NCBI GenBank assembly: GCA_001695595.3
Contig: MBPM02000067.1
Span: 419,340-483,339 of the forward strand
Reading direction: 5' to 3'
Length of the DNA: 64,000 nt
Origin: Plasmopara viticola
Taxonomy: Eukaryota > Oomycota > Peronosporomycetes > Peronosporales > Peronosporaceae
Shown: positions 1-10,215 of the stretch, piece after piece
Numbering within the stretch: the first letter of the stretch is position 1
How the letters are laid out: each line of letters begins with the position of its first letter
Program-made: the position numbers and the translations under genes
Notes under the pieces: model-generated
Database searches by the model: none
The model's input: only the letters and a program-made list of their open reading frames with translations
Told to the model about the DNA's origin: nothing

Positions 1-234
1 AGCTTGCTGGAAAATCTATTGTCGGCAGATTTAAATGATGCCAATGATATTGTTATCGACGATGAGGACGATGAGGGCGACGAGGAAGACATCGAAATAT
101 CCCGCGATTCTCCGAAACGTGACGATGGCGAGAACGGTGGGATTGATAGCATTGAAGATGAAGACACCGGCGAGGAAGACGGCGATGACGATGCCGTGAT
201 AGTCGGTGCTGAATTCTGCGAGGGGTCGCCGTGA
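1..234 (+). CDS. C-terminal part of an acidic protein (5' end outside window)
   Basis: The frame is open from base 1 and ends at a TGA (232-234), giving 77 residues of a protein whose start lies to the left. The tail is extremely rich in Asp and Glu (runs such as DDEDDEGDEEDIEI near residues 19-32 and EDEDTGEEDGDDD near 52-64), with a single short basic patch (SPKRD). Such tails occur in chromatin-associated, nucleolar and transcription-related proteins, but no domain is visible and no family can be named. The stop lies only 116 bp before the next ATG on the same strand, a compact spacing typical of oomycete gene islands. Coding status rests on the uninterrupted, strongly biased frame. The opposite-strand frame in the same place is Arg/His-rich and looks like its shadow. 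Confidence 0.6.
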   Translation, partial: SLLENLLSADLNDANDIVIDDEDDEGDEEDIEISRDSPKRDDGENGGIDSIEDEDTGEEDGDDDAVIVGAEFCEGSP

Positions 235-350
235 AAGTATATGACAGCTGAAGCGGTGATATTGTTTCTTGATTGGACATAAATTGATTGATGTTCATTG
301 TGGTTCACTTTTAATTGCCCCCCAAATATTTATCCGTAAATCGTTGGGGC

Positions 351-1673
351 ATGAGCGACCCCTTCTATCTGGCTGACATCCTGTTAGGGCGCGTAGGCGT
401 GCTGCGCTCGACGGCCGAAAGCATTATCCTCGAGCTGTGCGAGGCACAGAACAAGCTGGAGCCCGGGAAAACTTCGGATGAAGCCTTGCGGTTAGCTATC
501 AAGAACAAGCTGGAGCGCGTGCAAACTAACCTTAAGCTGCTACGCAAGCTCGTGCCCGAGTTCGGTGCGCATGCTCTACATACTTGTGACATTTATGTGT
601 CTTCTATATGCATACTAATGTACTGCTATCAATTCGATTGCATAGATGGCAAAACGAAACCCATCGAAAGCGTAAACCAGACGCACCGCAATCTCATGCT
701 CGAATACAACTGGAAGAACCAAGTACAAGACTTGGGTGCCAAGGCACAAACTGTGTATATGGAGCAATTAAGTGGTGCGTTCCCTCGCCTAGAAATGTTA
801 GGCGACGTGCGCTGCCCACCTATCCCCAACAGTCTCTTCGTTCCCAAGTCTCACAAGCGTGGCCGAGTATTTGACCCTTACGGAGAGAAGCAGCCAGCGA
901 CACTGAACGAGATGATGGACTACATGATGGCCAAAAATCGCAAGCTTAAATTTTTTAAGCACGCTGAGACCACACGCGGTGGTCGTCGAGTTATCAAGTC
1001 GATTAAGTGCGAAATTAACAAGGAGCTGACGGTGCATTTAAGCTTCTGTCCGCCTATACCCGAATGCGGACCGAATGGCGAGCTTGGCGTGGCTGCCAGT
1101 CCCATGACGCCGTCTACGCCAACGTCGCCGGCCTTTGCCAGTGGTCGTTTGCGTAGCACTCGCAGTAAGCATAAAAAGCATCAGCAGCAATTTGTAAAAA
1201 AAAAGAAGGGGGATATGCTGACAAAGGCCAGACTGGCCGCTGAAGAGGCGACCAAGATGGAAATGGAGGAGCTAAAACAACGCATCACAGAGGCACGTGA
1301 GGCAATTAAAGAGCAAGAACAAGCTCGAGCCGCTGGCTTGCAGGTTACAAAGTATATTCAGCGGTTGTCGATCTTCCCGTACAACGAAAATGCTTTACTA
1401 GGCGCTTGGTCAGAATCTTCCCACAACATTTTCCGACTCGTAACGCTTCACGGCCGCAAGGCGCTCGACCATTTCCGTAGACAGCATCCGGAGACGTGCT
1501 TTTATCATTTATTTGCGTGGCTAAGCTACTATGACAAGATTTACCAGACACCTTGTTCTTTTTGCAAAAAATTGCTGGTCAAAGAAGGCGAAGAATGGGC
1601 ATACGTGCCTCCCTCCTTCCGCGACTACGCCAACGGGCAAGCTTTTCACTCCAAGTGTCTACCTATCGAGTGA
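351..1673 (+). CDS. MED27: Probable Mediator complex subunit 27 (Med27 family)
   Basis: Med27 is a tail/upper-middle subunit of the Mediator coactivator, which links transcription factors to RNA polymerase II in the nucleus. Identification rests on the C-terminus. The Med27-type zinc-binding end has the pattern PCxxC (Cys402, Cys405 counting from ATG 351), then PPSFRDY, then AFHSKC (His433, Cys436), preceded by a hydrophobic YHLFAWLSYYDKIY stretch. This matches the family's 'PPTWRD...FH..C' end. The N-terminal 70 residues are helical. A basic KHKKHQQQFVKKKKG patch (about 275-288) precedes a probable coiled coil (about 288-328). I chose ATG 351 because upstream in-frame codons to 315 contain no ATG. 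Without splicing the product is 440 aa. Removing the likely intron at 565-645 gives 413 aa and deletes a Cys-rich hydrophobic insert unlike the rest. The metazoan family is shorter (about 310 aa), and the difference is mostly the low-complexity middle. TTCATTG (294-300) and TTCACTTTT (304-312) resemble oomycete initiator elements. Confidence 0.72.
   Translation: MSDPFYLADILLGRVGVLRSTAESIILELCEAQNKLEPGKTSDEALRLAIKNKLERVQTNLKLLRKLVPEFGAHALHTCDIYVSSICILMYCYQFDCIDGKTKPIESVNQTHRNLMLEYNWKNQVQDLGAKAQTVYMEQLSGAFPRLEMLGDVRCPPIPNSLFVPKSHKRGRVFDPYGEKQPATLNEMMDYMMAKNRKLKFFKHAETTRGGRRVIKSIKCEINKELTVHLSFCPPIPECGPNGELGVAASPMTPSTPTSPAFASGRLRSTRSKHKKHQQQFVKKKKGDMLTKARLAAEEATKMEMEELKQRITEAREAIKEQEQARAAGLQVTKYIQRLSIFPYNENALLGAWSESSHNIFRLVTLHGRKALDHFRRQHPETCFYHLFAWLSYYDKIYQTPCSFCKKLLVKEGEEWAYVPPSFRDYANGQAFHSKCLPIE
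565..645 (+). other. Likely 81-nt spliceosomal intron inside the Med27 gene
   Basis: The segment begins GTGCGC and ends GCATAG. It carries a TACTAAT branch-point-like motif at about 612-618, some 28 nt before the terminal AG. It is exactly 27 codons long with no in-frame stop, so it is invisible as a frame break. Its translation (Cys-rich, many Tyr/Ile/Met) is unlike the charged helical protein around it. Splicing would join ...RKLVPEF to DGKTKPIES. The length is typical of oomycete introns. This is inferred from splice signals and composition; a retained in-frame segment cannot be excluded. Confidence 0.6.
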
Positions 1674-4600
1674 GGCACAAAGAGCGACCGCTCTGGTTTA
1701 GGCGAGATATATAAAGCGGCAATCAGTCACCACTTCGACATGGCACTTTTGTCTCCGCACAGTAAAACCTCTAACTGTGCAAAGCATGATCCGCAAAATA
1801 GTAAACCTCCAAAGAAAAAAATGGACTGCGAGTGCGGAGAGTACCAGATTTGACAGCTCAGCTCTTCGATAGTGTGACCTAAAGCTGATATTGTAAGCGC
1901 TATGATGCCACTAATACAATTGACTTTTGTATACTGAACGCGATAAGCGTATATTTTTCAGAATGCATAAAATATATGTGGATATAATAAGACATGTATA
2001 TATGCAAGCTTTTGTACACGCTGCATTTTCATAGCGTTCACGCGCGACAGCGATAGCGCGTGGACTATTGGTGCTTAAGACAACCGTCGAAGCTTCTTTA
2101 GCTGCATTGTATTCGTATGCATAATCCTCTCAATGTATAATTTGCTTCGATGAATATTATACCACTTAAAGTTAGATCCATATAAATTTGCTGGTATTAT
2201 AGTATTTGCTCTTGACAGGATAAAAACTGAATTTCCCAATAACTTTTCATGTATAGTTCTGATCTGATGCTTACAAAAATTGAACCGGAACAATGTTTAT
2301 CAATATATAGAAAAAAGTGGACTGAGTACATTGCTTTCAAATAAAATTAGAGTGACTTTCTCAAAAGACGGCGATTAATGTCGGTATCGGGCAATGGACG
2401 AGTAACAGAGCCCTCGCCAACTGCACTAGAAGTTGTGATTACATTTTCTACTACCGAGAGCTGTCGTCTTTGATTCCAGACTCATCTCAAGGCTTCTATC
2501 GGTGATACGGCCATGAATGATGGCATACTACGTCAAGTTTGTGCTTCTCAAATCCTAAACTTTATCTTTACCTGAGCTGGGCCTTTCGCATAGCCGATGA
2601 GTCCAAAGATCTTTTGGAGTATATCATTCAAAATGTTCTTATAACGTTGTAGTATTTCAAATCAGACGGCATATATTCAACCGAGTATTTTCCATATTCT
2701 GCGCCCATCGCTGGAGTTTTGCCGGCCACGGGGCGGGGAAGAGCGGTATGTGCGCGTTCTCCGTTGTTGTGGAGTGAAAGGCTCTTCCAGAGACTACCTT
2801 GCCTAGGCGGCTCTCTGACGGAGGACTTGCTTAAGGCTTGTCGCCCACGGCACCGGCGCAGCCTTTGTTATCGACACAGCTTTTGTATTAGATGCATCCT
2901 TTGGCACAAAACTAATTGCCTGTGGAAGCCGAAACAACTCGTTTCAAAGATGGCTCGCCCATTTTAAAATGACTTGGCCAGCCCACAACCCTCTTTGTCA
3001 CTTGTTAGATTATCGCTGACATTCAACAAAAAGTCAAGAGTGATAAATAATACTCTTTCTATTTCTGCTTAATGCCGTTAAAGTCTTCGCTAGAAGTGAC
3101 TTGATATTTGTGCTGAAAACTTACGCTCCCAGCGTCTGGCTGGGTATCGCGTTGAAGCCGTGACACCACACAGGTAAATATTTACGACCACCACTAAGAA
3201 ATTGCACTTCACGGATGCGAAGTAACTTTTGGAGTTGGCTAGATTTTGAACTAATTATTTGAGTTGGTAAGGTTTTGGTATGTCAAGAATTACCCATTCC
3301 AGAGGAGGTATTCTTACTCGGCCGTGGTGGTGATAGTTTCGGAACGTACCACCACACCTAGCGCAAATTACCCTTATCCTTAGGCTTCTTACAGGACCAG
3401 GTATGATCATTTCAAAGAGGCTTGATACGATGCTAAGATCACGCGCGTAGTGCCTTTAATCTCGCGCTCGAACAAGGATTTCTTTTGAGCGAAGTGACAA
3501 TTGTAGCAACTACGCGAAAATTGGCAATATAGATAATCCTCGCAACGCGCATAGCAGATGAGCGCACTGCTACCTACATTAAATCATCCATCAAGGCCAA
3601 GATAAGGATAGCACGTCAACATCTGCAACTTGAATGGATTTTGCCATAAAATGAGGAAGGCGTGGGGGGGGAAGATTCGTAAATGAAAAAGGATTTCGTC
3701 TAAAGCATACATTTGTATGCTATACTTCGCAAACACAATACGACGTGGTTGCACAGCGTCTTGCTCAAATGAAGTGTGCAGGAAGATTTAAATATTTTTG
3801 GTGAACGACCATTCACTATCTCTTGTCGACGTGAGCGAAAAATGCAACTTAAGTATCGATTTATATATGCAATGTAAATCCTATTTTCATCCTACACACA
3901 ATTCTGTATTGGCATCAAATTTAATTCGTTAGTTTAGGCAAAGCTACTATTCATTTCGCCTCACTCAAGTATACAAGCACTTTTTTAGGGTTGGGAAGCC
4001 AGAAACTACAACAAAGCTCACTTTTCTTAATGACCCTTTTCATCCTCTACTATAGCCTAACGCGCGACCAAATGAGCGTGGTCTACATACAAAGCGCTCA
4101 ATGCTTCTTATTGCAGATTGCAACGGCTTTTAAATTTTTATTAAGGAGCGATCCAATGGTCATGATGAGTTCTGTGAAGCATGACAGATGAGGCGCCCGA
4201 GAGAATACCTTTTCTTTGTATCACGCTTACATAATAGTGCAGCTGGTCTCATGGGCCAAGAAAGGTTGCTTTCGCCTCGACACCTTGCGCCTTTTCCACA
4301 TGGACCAGTAGCTTTGGCGCGGATAATGAAACCGCACTTTGGATCAACTCTAGTGGTTAGCCCGCGGCTTTTTCGGTGCGACACTGGACACGTCAGGCTT
4401 ATGAAAAGGAAATGGACTTCTATGTCCGCTGGACTCAAGAGCTTTATAATCCGATCTTTTGTCTCCAGCCTGCGTCGATAAGCAAGTTATTTTTACAGTG
4501 AGCTCCAGGTCTGGTCGACAGGTCAAAGCACAAAACCATATGGCTGCTTGGCTCTTCAGCTACAAGTGATAGCCCAAGACCACTCGTACCCGCATAAATA

Positions 4601-4860
4601 CAAGATCGTTCGTGAAAAGAGTTATTTAGAGGATCAATCTATTTTGTAAGATGCTCGCAAAAAATGTTAGGTGGGTCGACATCGTCGAAAAAGGTCGATA
4701 GTATCCGCCGACCCATGCTTCTCCACAGCCGTGAATGGTCTAATGAAACAATTTGTTCTTGCTCAAAAATGCTGAGCATCTTTTTAAAAAATTTTAATTA
4801 GCATTTAGCAGTACTACATCAAAAAAACAAAAAATATTTTATTTTCTTTCTGTCTTAATC
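1674..4860. other. Intergenic stretch without a recognisable gene
   Basis: Short frames exist on both strands (for example 2,719-2,967 + from a TTG, and 4,188-4,481 + overlapping 4,160-4,438 -), but none has a family signature, and opposite-strand frames of similar quality overlap. A plus-strand frame at about 4,371-4,497, beginning VRHWTRQAYEKEMDFY, looks somewhat protein-like but is short and isolated. Bases 3,120-3,420 hold a GTAAATATTTAC palindrome and mirrored ACCACCAC/GTGGTGGT runs. These could belong to a decayed long terminal repeat of the Gypsy relic to the right, but no second copy was found. Confidence 0.5.
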
Positions 4861-4864
4861 TACT

Positions 4865-6960
4865 GATTATAGAAAATATATTCTGAGCGGCATTGTTGAG
4901 TACATAACCAACTCTAGGTAACTTTTGACCCATGAATGAGGTGTCGCAATGCACAAATTCTTTGAGTGCCTTGCCCTCTGAAAATTTCTCTGAGGAAAGT
5001 AGGCTGCTGATTGCAATAATTGGGCTTCAAATAGTTGAATAAGCGTTTGCCAATACACATCCGTTTGACGTCGCTACCTTCCCGACACTATCGTGTTAAG
5101 AAGGTTGTGATATTGGAAACCGCATCCGTTAACAATCTTGCAGTCTTCTCTAGATGCCCTGACATAAAGAGATGCCAAATGCATAAATGACACAAGATAT
5201 ACCCGTCTTGCCATTAATCCGTCGCCAAGCCAACGACAAAGTCGAGTTTTATGGACTTTCAACAGTCCTCCAATACCAGCAGGCTCTTTAAGTGAATCGA
5301 CATGTGAGTCACAGGTTTGACCGTCTTACAGGTCTCTCAGGTCTCACATACTTCAGGGTGCACTGCGCAAAAGGAACCCGGAAGTTTTAATGGCGCGACT
5401 TCACCAAAATGGTCCTAGTGCTTGAATGTTCTAGTGACTCGTGATTCCATCAATAACATCATTTTTGTATCACAAAATGACGAGTTGCAGAACATGTTGG
5501 AAGAAGAGCAACCGCATTATTCGTGTTGCTGCTATCGTACAAAAGTCATGGCACTCATAGCCACCCACATGTACACGTAATGCCATCAATATGACAGAAG
5601 GGCCAAAGGAGCCTTTTTTCTTTGCCTAAGTGACTACCACGTGGTGCGCCATGTAACATCAGAAGCATATCGTACTTCTAGGTATCCGGCCATCGGAAGA
5701 GTGACTCGGGCTTATAGTGGAGTTGAACATAAGCCATTCATAGTGACGCCACTACGATTGCTGTCGAGGGGTTAGCGACTAGACTTGGCATCTCTGTCTG
5801 TGATGAAGAAAGCATTCAAAGCTCAATTATGGCACTTTTTAGGATGTATGACGAATCGGTTTGTGAATAAGGCTTTCAGCCCTTCTTATACGGACTATAT
5901 CATACTCTATACTCATGCGCAACGGTAAGCAGATGAAGTATAACAGGCTTGTACCCGGATGTAATATTTTAAGAATAATGACCACCATATTGCCCTTATT
6001 TGGACCAAGTGCAGTGTATTTACTGCCACCATCATATATGCATGGTCTGTATCGACTACTTAAAGACGTACAGCCCAACAGATGTACTCAGATTTTACCA
6101 GTGACTACTCGGTGACGAGTAATATATATGATAAATGAGGTAGTTGAGTTCGGCAGAACCAGACTGTCTGAATTGACTAACTCACGCCCGTCCTCATCAA
6201 GCTGCACCCGATGACATTGTTGGAAGCAGCGCAAACGACGCCAAACGGCTTTGTCTCGATTAACAAAATTGGAACTCATACCTTCTATAGCCTTAACTTG
6301 ATGCTTTAAGAGCCGTTTCGGTATGTGTCTTCTACGTGAGAATGGATGATAGTGGAGCACTATGCCATATTGCACTAGTACTGATATGCTGGCTATTAAA
6401 GCACAATGCGATGTTCTTTTTTAAAGCCGAATTGGGGCTTTACAAGACTCACATAATACTTGTGCGAAACAGCTGGCTAGGACTAAAACCTTCCTTACAT
6501 CCTGTTAAAAGCTATGCTGAGACGGCTAATACTTTGTGGGAACCGCTCAAAATTTATGGCTGCTTACTTAAAAGCTGAAAAATATAATCTTCTCTGCGCG
6601 AAGACTCATTCGCAGATGATAAACATGTAGCTTCGTTGACGTCATGACCTGTAAGGTCTGCCCTAAAATGTAACTTAAGAAGAGCCAAAATGACCGTGCG
6701 TGGCCTATATAAATCTCTGAAACCGACTAGTCTCCTTTTGAGTGGCTGTGGATGAGTTTTTAGTCGCATAATGTTCATTTAAAGCCCGCAAAATTTGAAT
6801 AGGTTGCGCGACCAAACGCATTATAAATGATGGAGCATTTAACAGCCCTCGCGACATCGCCAATTGCTTCATAGCAGTACTAGCCATCGTGGATCTTTAT
6901 TTGCTTTCCACATAGACTTGATAAAGATCATTCATCGAAGGCAGTAGATCATCACAACAT
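4865..6960 (-). mobile_element. Decayed Ty3/Gypsy retrotransposon pol (RT, RNase H, integrase)
   Basis: Read on the minus strand, three pol domains appear in Ty3/Gypsy order, broken by many stops and frameshifts. Reverse transcriptase (about 6,960-6,780) has NDLYQVYV, the place of the 'DL..GY.Q' motif, then SRGLLNAPSFIMRLV, the counterpart of '(F)GL.NAP..F.R.V'. RNase H (about 6,235-5,930) has NNVIGCSL, then VHLLG, DTDH and a Leu/Trp-rich stretch in the position of 'SPHLSQRMARWL'. Integrase (about 5,465-4,865) has a zinc-finger relic with H, ALGPFW and CETxxxCKTVKP, then KSIKLDFVVGL (catalytic-core start), a YWQTLIQLF stretch followed by QSAAYFPQ, and finally LNNAAQ. No single frame survives across even one domain, so it is inert. 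The domain order RT-RH-IN, with integrase last, excludes Copia. Gag, protease and both LTRs were not identified. Domain limits are approximate. Confidence 0.72.
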
Positions 6961-9239
6961 ACACTCGGACATGCTGCTCATCAACATGTACCATTTTTCA
7001 GATATTAGCCGATAGGATTCTGGATATCGGAATTTTGTAGCACGCAATGCCAGTTTTGACCAAGGGAATCACAATTCTAAACCAGTAGACAGGCCACGGC
7101 TTTGCAAATCTCGTGCTGTTGAAATGTAAATTTAGTGCTAAACACCGAGTTACGAGTATTTATCAGTGTTTTACGTGCCACTTCACACGCAGTGGTAATC
7201 ATGCCTTCGATTTAAGCTAGCCGATCATATATGACACTCAGCGAGTGCTGCGTCTCACGAGCACCGCTCATGGGTTTATATACTTTTCTATGCGCAGTAA
7301 TAGTACCTAGCCACTTTTGTCGTAGCTATAAGCTAATTACGTCACTTGTGATTTAAAGCGAGTTTTGTCCGCGCTTGGAAATATGCGTGCCACACCAACG
7401 ACGATCTTGCTCAAAATACCTGGAATAGTATTATTAGAGACATGTAGTGAGTGCTATATTCTGCGCGTGCTGTGTGTTACGAGCAACGAGCAAAGCAACT
7501 TTTGAGGTCTTATCGACAAAAGGCTTTACGTGCATGGGTTACCTACGTCTGAGCCATGACCGTGCGGATTCCGTCTTTAAAAAATGGTTGTCGGTCACCC
7601 TTGCCAACAGAGATCAAAACTTCTAAACGAAGTCTGATTTATGCTTTTTATCCTGACAGGATGCAAGAAAGCGTGACCACACACGATACGTACAGTTGGG
7701 TGGCTTGTAGTTATCGTACGAAAGCATACACGTATGTGCTTTCTCTTCGAGCTCTGAAATGGTTCTGTGCGAGGTTCAGTGACTCTGACGCTTGTGGCTA
7801 GGTCGGGTCATCTCAATCACTATGAATTAAGTCTTTTCATCAGTAGTAGGATGTCCTGACTTCCAGAGGTTAATTTCTTAACGCATTCCCTTTTTCTTGG
7901 TATTGTTGCAATTTGCTGCTGCTGACATCTCAATATTTTCGTTTGGACTTGGGCTATGAACGGTCTCTTGCGGAGCTATGCTATCTACTTGCGGAACTTC
8001 TATTCTGTAAAATTAAAGTCCTCTTTGTGCTTTGTGAGCCTATGCAACTCGCATGCGTAACTTTGCTACCCGTGGTTGGTGAAACTTTCCCCCACTTATG
8101 GAAGTATGTTACTTGCATCAAAAATGCTTTCTTTAATGTCTTTGTTGTCAGTTGCCTATCCACTAATTTCTTAACAGAGACATCGTCAAGTGTATCTTCG
8201 TGGAAAATCAAAGCATTCCGTTGTTTTTGGACATATAATTGCTTAGGTTTCCTTCTAATGGAGCGAAGCGCACAACAAATGTTTAATTCTGATTCGTTAA
8301 AGCCTTGATGGGTAAATTTGGGCGGCTAACACCCATCACCAATCTATTTAGGACCAATTAGATTTGATAACTCAACAATAGAAATTATTTTGTGGTGTCG
8401 AACTCTCCAGATTTAACAGCCAAGTTTAGTTCGCCCGAAAAACATTTAGAGGTGTATTATCAGGCCAAGCAGATACGATGGCGTTGAACTCTTTAAAAGC
8501 ATACATCAACGCGTACTGATTACCGCAATCGTTTGCCGGTACACAAAAATTCTCGACAAAGTAAGACTCGGAGAGGTTCGTGAGCTAACGTGCGCAATTA
8601 GTAGTGCACTGCTGCTGGTTCTCCTTCCGAGAGCGGTCAAGCGTTTGTAGGCGTATCAACCACACACATCACATGGACTTCATAGTTTTTTCATTGGGCG
8701 TCCCGCCCCCAAGGTTGACCAGGCTCTGAGGACATCGCTTCCTTAAAGTTCTTGCCGAGACGAAGAACCAGGTCGTCGACGGCCCCTGCACGGATATGTG
8801 TCTAAGCTTACAACAGTCATAGCACCAGAAGTATCGTGCTCGGCAACGCCTTTATCGTTCAGGATTGGAGTTTTGAGCTTGTTTTGCAGGCTTTGATAAG
8901 CGGCACAAGTCACAACGGTGGTGTCTGATAGACAAAAACTGATTTCTGAAAGCCATAGGGAAGTCAAAATGAAAATGTGCTAGTACTGGCAGGCCTGTTA
9001 TGCACTGGAAGTCAACATTCCTTCAAGGCTACTTCAAATAGACAGCCAACTTTTTTACACATGCTTTATAAGATGGCCATCAGGGCAGAGAAAATACTTA
9101 GATACTTTGCATATAATTAACATAAAAACGTTGCTTTGCTTGTAGGTATCCGTTAATATGGCCATAGCTTTATACAGACATCGTAAAGAGCTCAAGATTG
9201 TTTCGTACCGAAAGTAAAGTGATTGCAGATATACACTTG
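6961..9239. other. Gene-free stretch; possible decayed coding on the minus strand
   Basis: This lies upstream of the Gypsy reverse-transcriptase relic in its reading direction, where gag and protease would be expected. Two minus-strand frames look faintly protein-like: about 8,323-7,979 (contains LDDVSVKKLVDRQL and FHKWGK) and about 8,600-8,445 (contains NQYALMYAFKEFNAIV). A third at 8,967-8,743 shifts frame near GAVDDLVLRLGKNF. I recognise no family in any of them. The overlapping plus-strand frame 7,913-8,308 starts at a TTG and is Leu/Phe/Cys-rich, as expected of an antisense shadow. Nothing else is visible. Confidence 0.4.
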
Positions 9240-9443
9240 AGCTACTATATACGCAAACGCTAACTTAACAGGATGCTTGCAGCGCTTTAAAAGGTTAAGG
9301 CTTTGTCAGCTTCTATATACGCAAACGCTAACTTAACAGGATGCTTGCAGCGCTTTAAAAGGCTAAGGATTTGTCAGCTACTATATACGCAAACGCTAAC
9401 TTAACAGGATGCTTGCAGCGCTTTAAAAGCTAAGGCTTTGTCA
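9240..9443. repeat. 68-bp tandem repeat, three copies
   Basis: Three near-identical units start at 9,240, 9,308 and 9,376. Each contains CTATATACGCAAACGCTAAC, then AGGATGCTTGCAGCGCTTT, then an AAGG..TTTGTCAG end. Differences are single substitutions (GGTTAAGG, GGCTAAGG) and one deleted G in the third copy. The sequence is unrelated to the 100-bp satellite to the right. It lies directly downstream of the gene relic at 9,451-10,067. Confidence 0.93.
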
Positions 9444-9450
9444 GTGCCTT

Positions 9451-10067
9451 CTACAATTGGTTCGGCTGCTTAAGTGGTTTTTTTAACTTCTTATCATGGG
9501 CTTTGCCAAATGCCGTTCGGTTCCACAACTTTTCAAAATCGTCGGGCGTGCCCTTTGAACAGATTAAGTGGTGTTCCTCTTGTCTAGGGTCAAATTGACT
9601 CCAAGTGCTTGTTCGAAAACTTCCTGCTCGTGCTTAGCTTTCAAACGCCCCATCGAGTCTTCGTAGCGACGACGTGTACTCGTGACCTTATGTCCATCTT
9701 CGTCCAGGGTAAAGGAGCTGCTAGATGACTACGACGAGAAAACGCTTTGACTCTCGGTCTCGAATTTCTCCTTCTTCTTCTCTTCTTGCTTTTAAGTCAT
9801 CGCGGGTCCTTGAGAACTCCTCATCCAAATTACGCCAGGTACGTTGCTCAAATTCATCGACAACTAAGGCAGCGTACTCGCGTCATCCGTGGACAGCTAC
9901 AGCATTGACAAGAGGAGCACAGCGTCGGGCGTAGAAAAGTTCACTATGGTCTCGGCTCGATAAAGTTTATAATTGATCCAATATGCGTCCAACGTCTCGT
10001 CGCCCAATGCGGACAGGTGGTCAAGTTCAACGGGAGTGTCACCCGTGCGAAAATCGAACGCCAACAT
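9451..10067 (-). pseudogene. Frameshifted relic of an unidentified protein-coding gene
   Basis: On the minus strand a protein-like sequence runs through three frames. It starts at ATG 10,067 as MLAFDFRTGDTPVELDHLSA (frame open to a TAG at 9,899-9,897). It continues in another frame as EYAALVVDEFEQRTWRNLDE plus a highly charged helix (KARREEEGEIRDRESKRF). Next comes a Ser run and LDEDGHKVTSTRRRYEDSMG (about 9,707-9,648), and last, in another frame, SKGTPDDFEKLWNRTAFGKA to a TAG at 9,451. Coherent, charged, repeat-free segments that join end to end suggest one former gene with about three frameshifts and at least one extra stop. The 'DEDG...TSTRRRYEDS.GRLKA' section recalls the Ser-rich/basic region of MLF-like or HAX1-like proteins, but this is only a resemblance. 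Unrecognised introns could explain some breaks. It starts 149 bp beyond the transporter stop, on the same strand. Confidence 0.55.
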
Positions 10068-10215
10068 TCAATTACATTTTTTATAGTTGCTGTGCCCATG
10101 GGTCTAACGGAGAACGTAACATTTCTCTATATATAAGTTGTTTTGCTCGCCAAGGGCAAATCTAGAGGCTACAGTGTGCATTGGTAAAGTCAAGTAGCGT
10201 TGTCTATTCATTAAT

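Noticed and set aside
365..1551. ORFs in other frames across the Med27 gene
   Set aside because: They overlap a longer frame with a recognisable C-terminal motif and show no motif of their own.
2719..2967. Arg/Cys-rich plus-strand ORF
   Set aside because: It starts from TTG in a GC-rich patch, with no motif and no supporting neighbour.
3120..3420. Long terminal repeat of the Gypsy relic
   Set aside because: A GTAAATATTTAC palindrome and mirrored CCACC runs are suggestive, but no second copy, TG...CA ends or primer-binding site could be found, so it is not annotated as an LTR.
4160..4481. Overlapping ORFs on both strands near 4.2-4.5 kb
   Set aside because: Neither has a family signature. 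Both strands are open in the same place, and the minus-strand frame starts at TTG.
7913..8308. 131-codon plus-strand ORF
   Set aside because: It starts at TTG, is Leu/Phe/Cys-rich, and is opposite a more protein-like charged minus-strand frame, so it looks like an antisense shadow.
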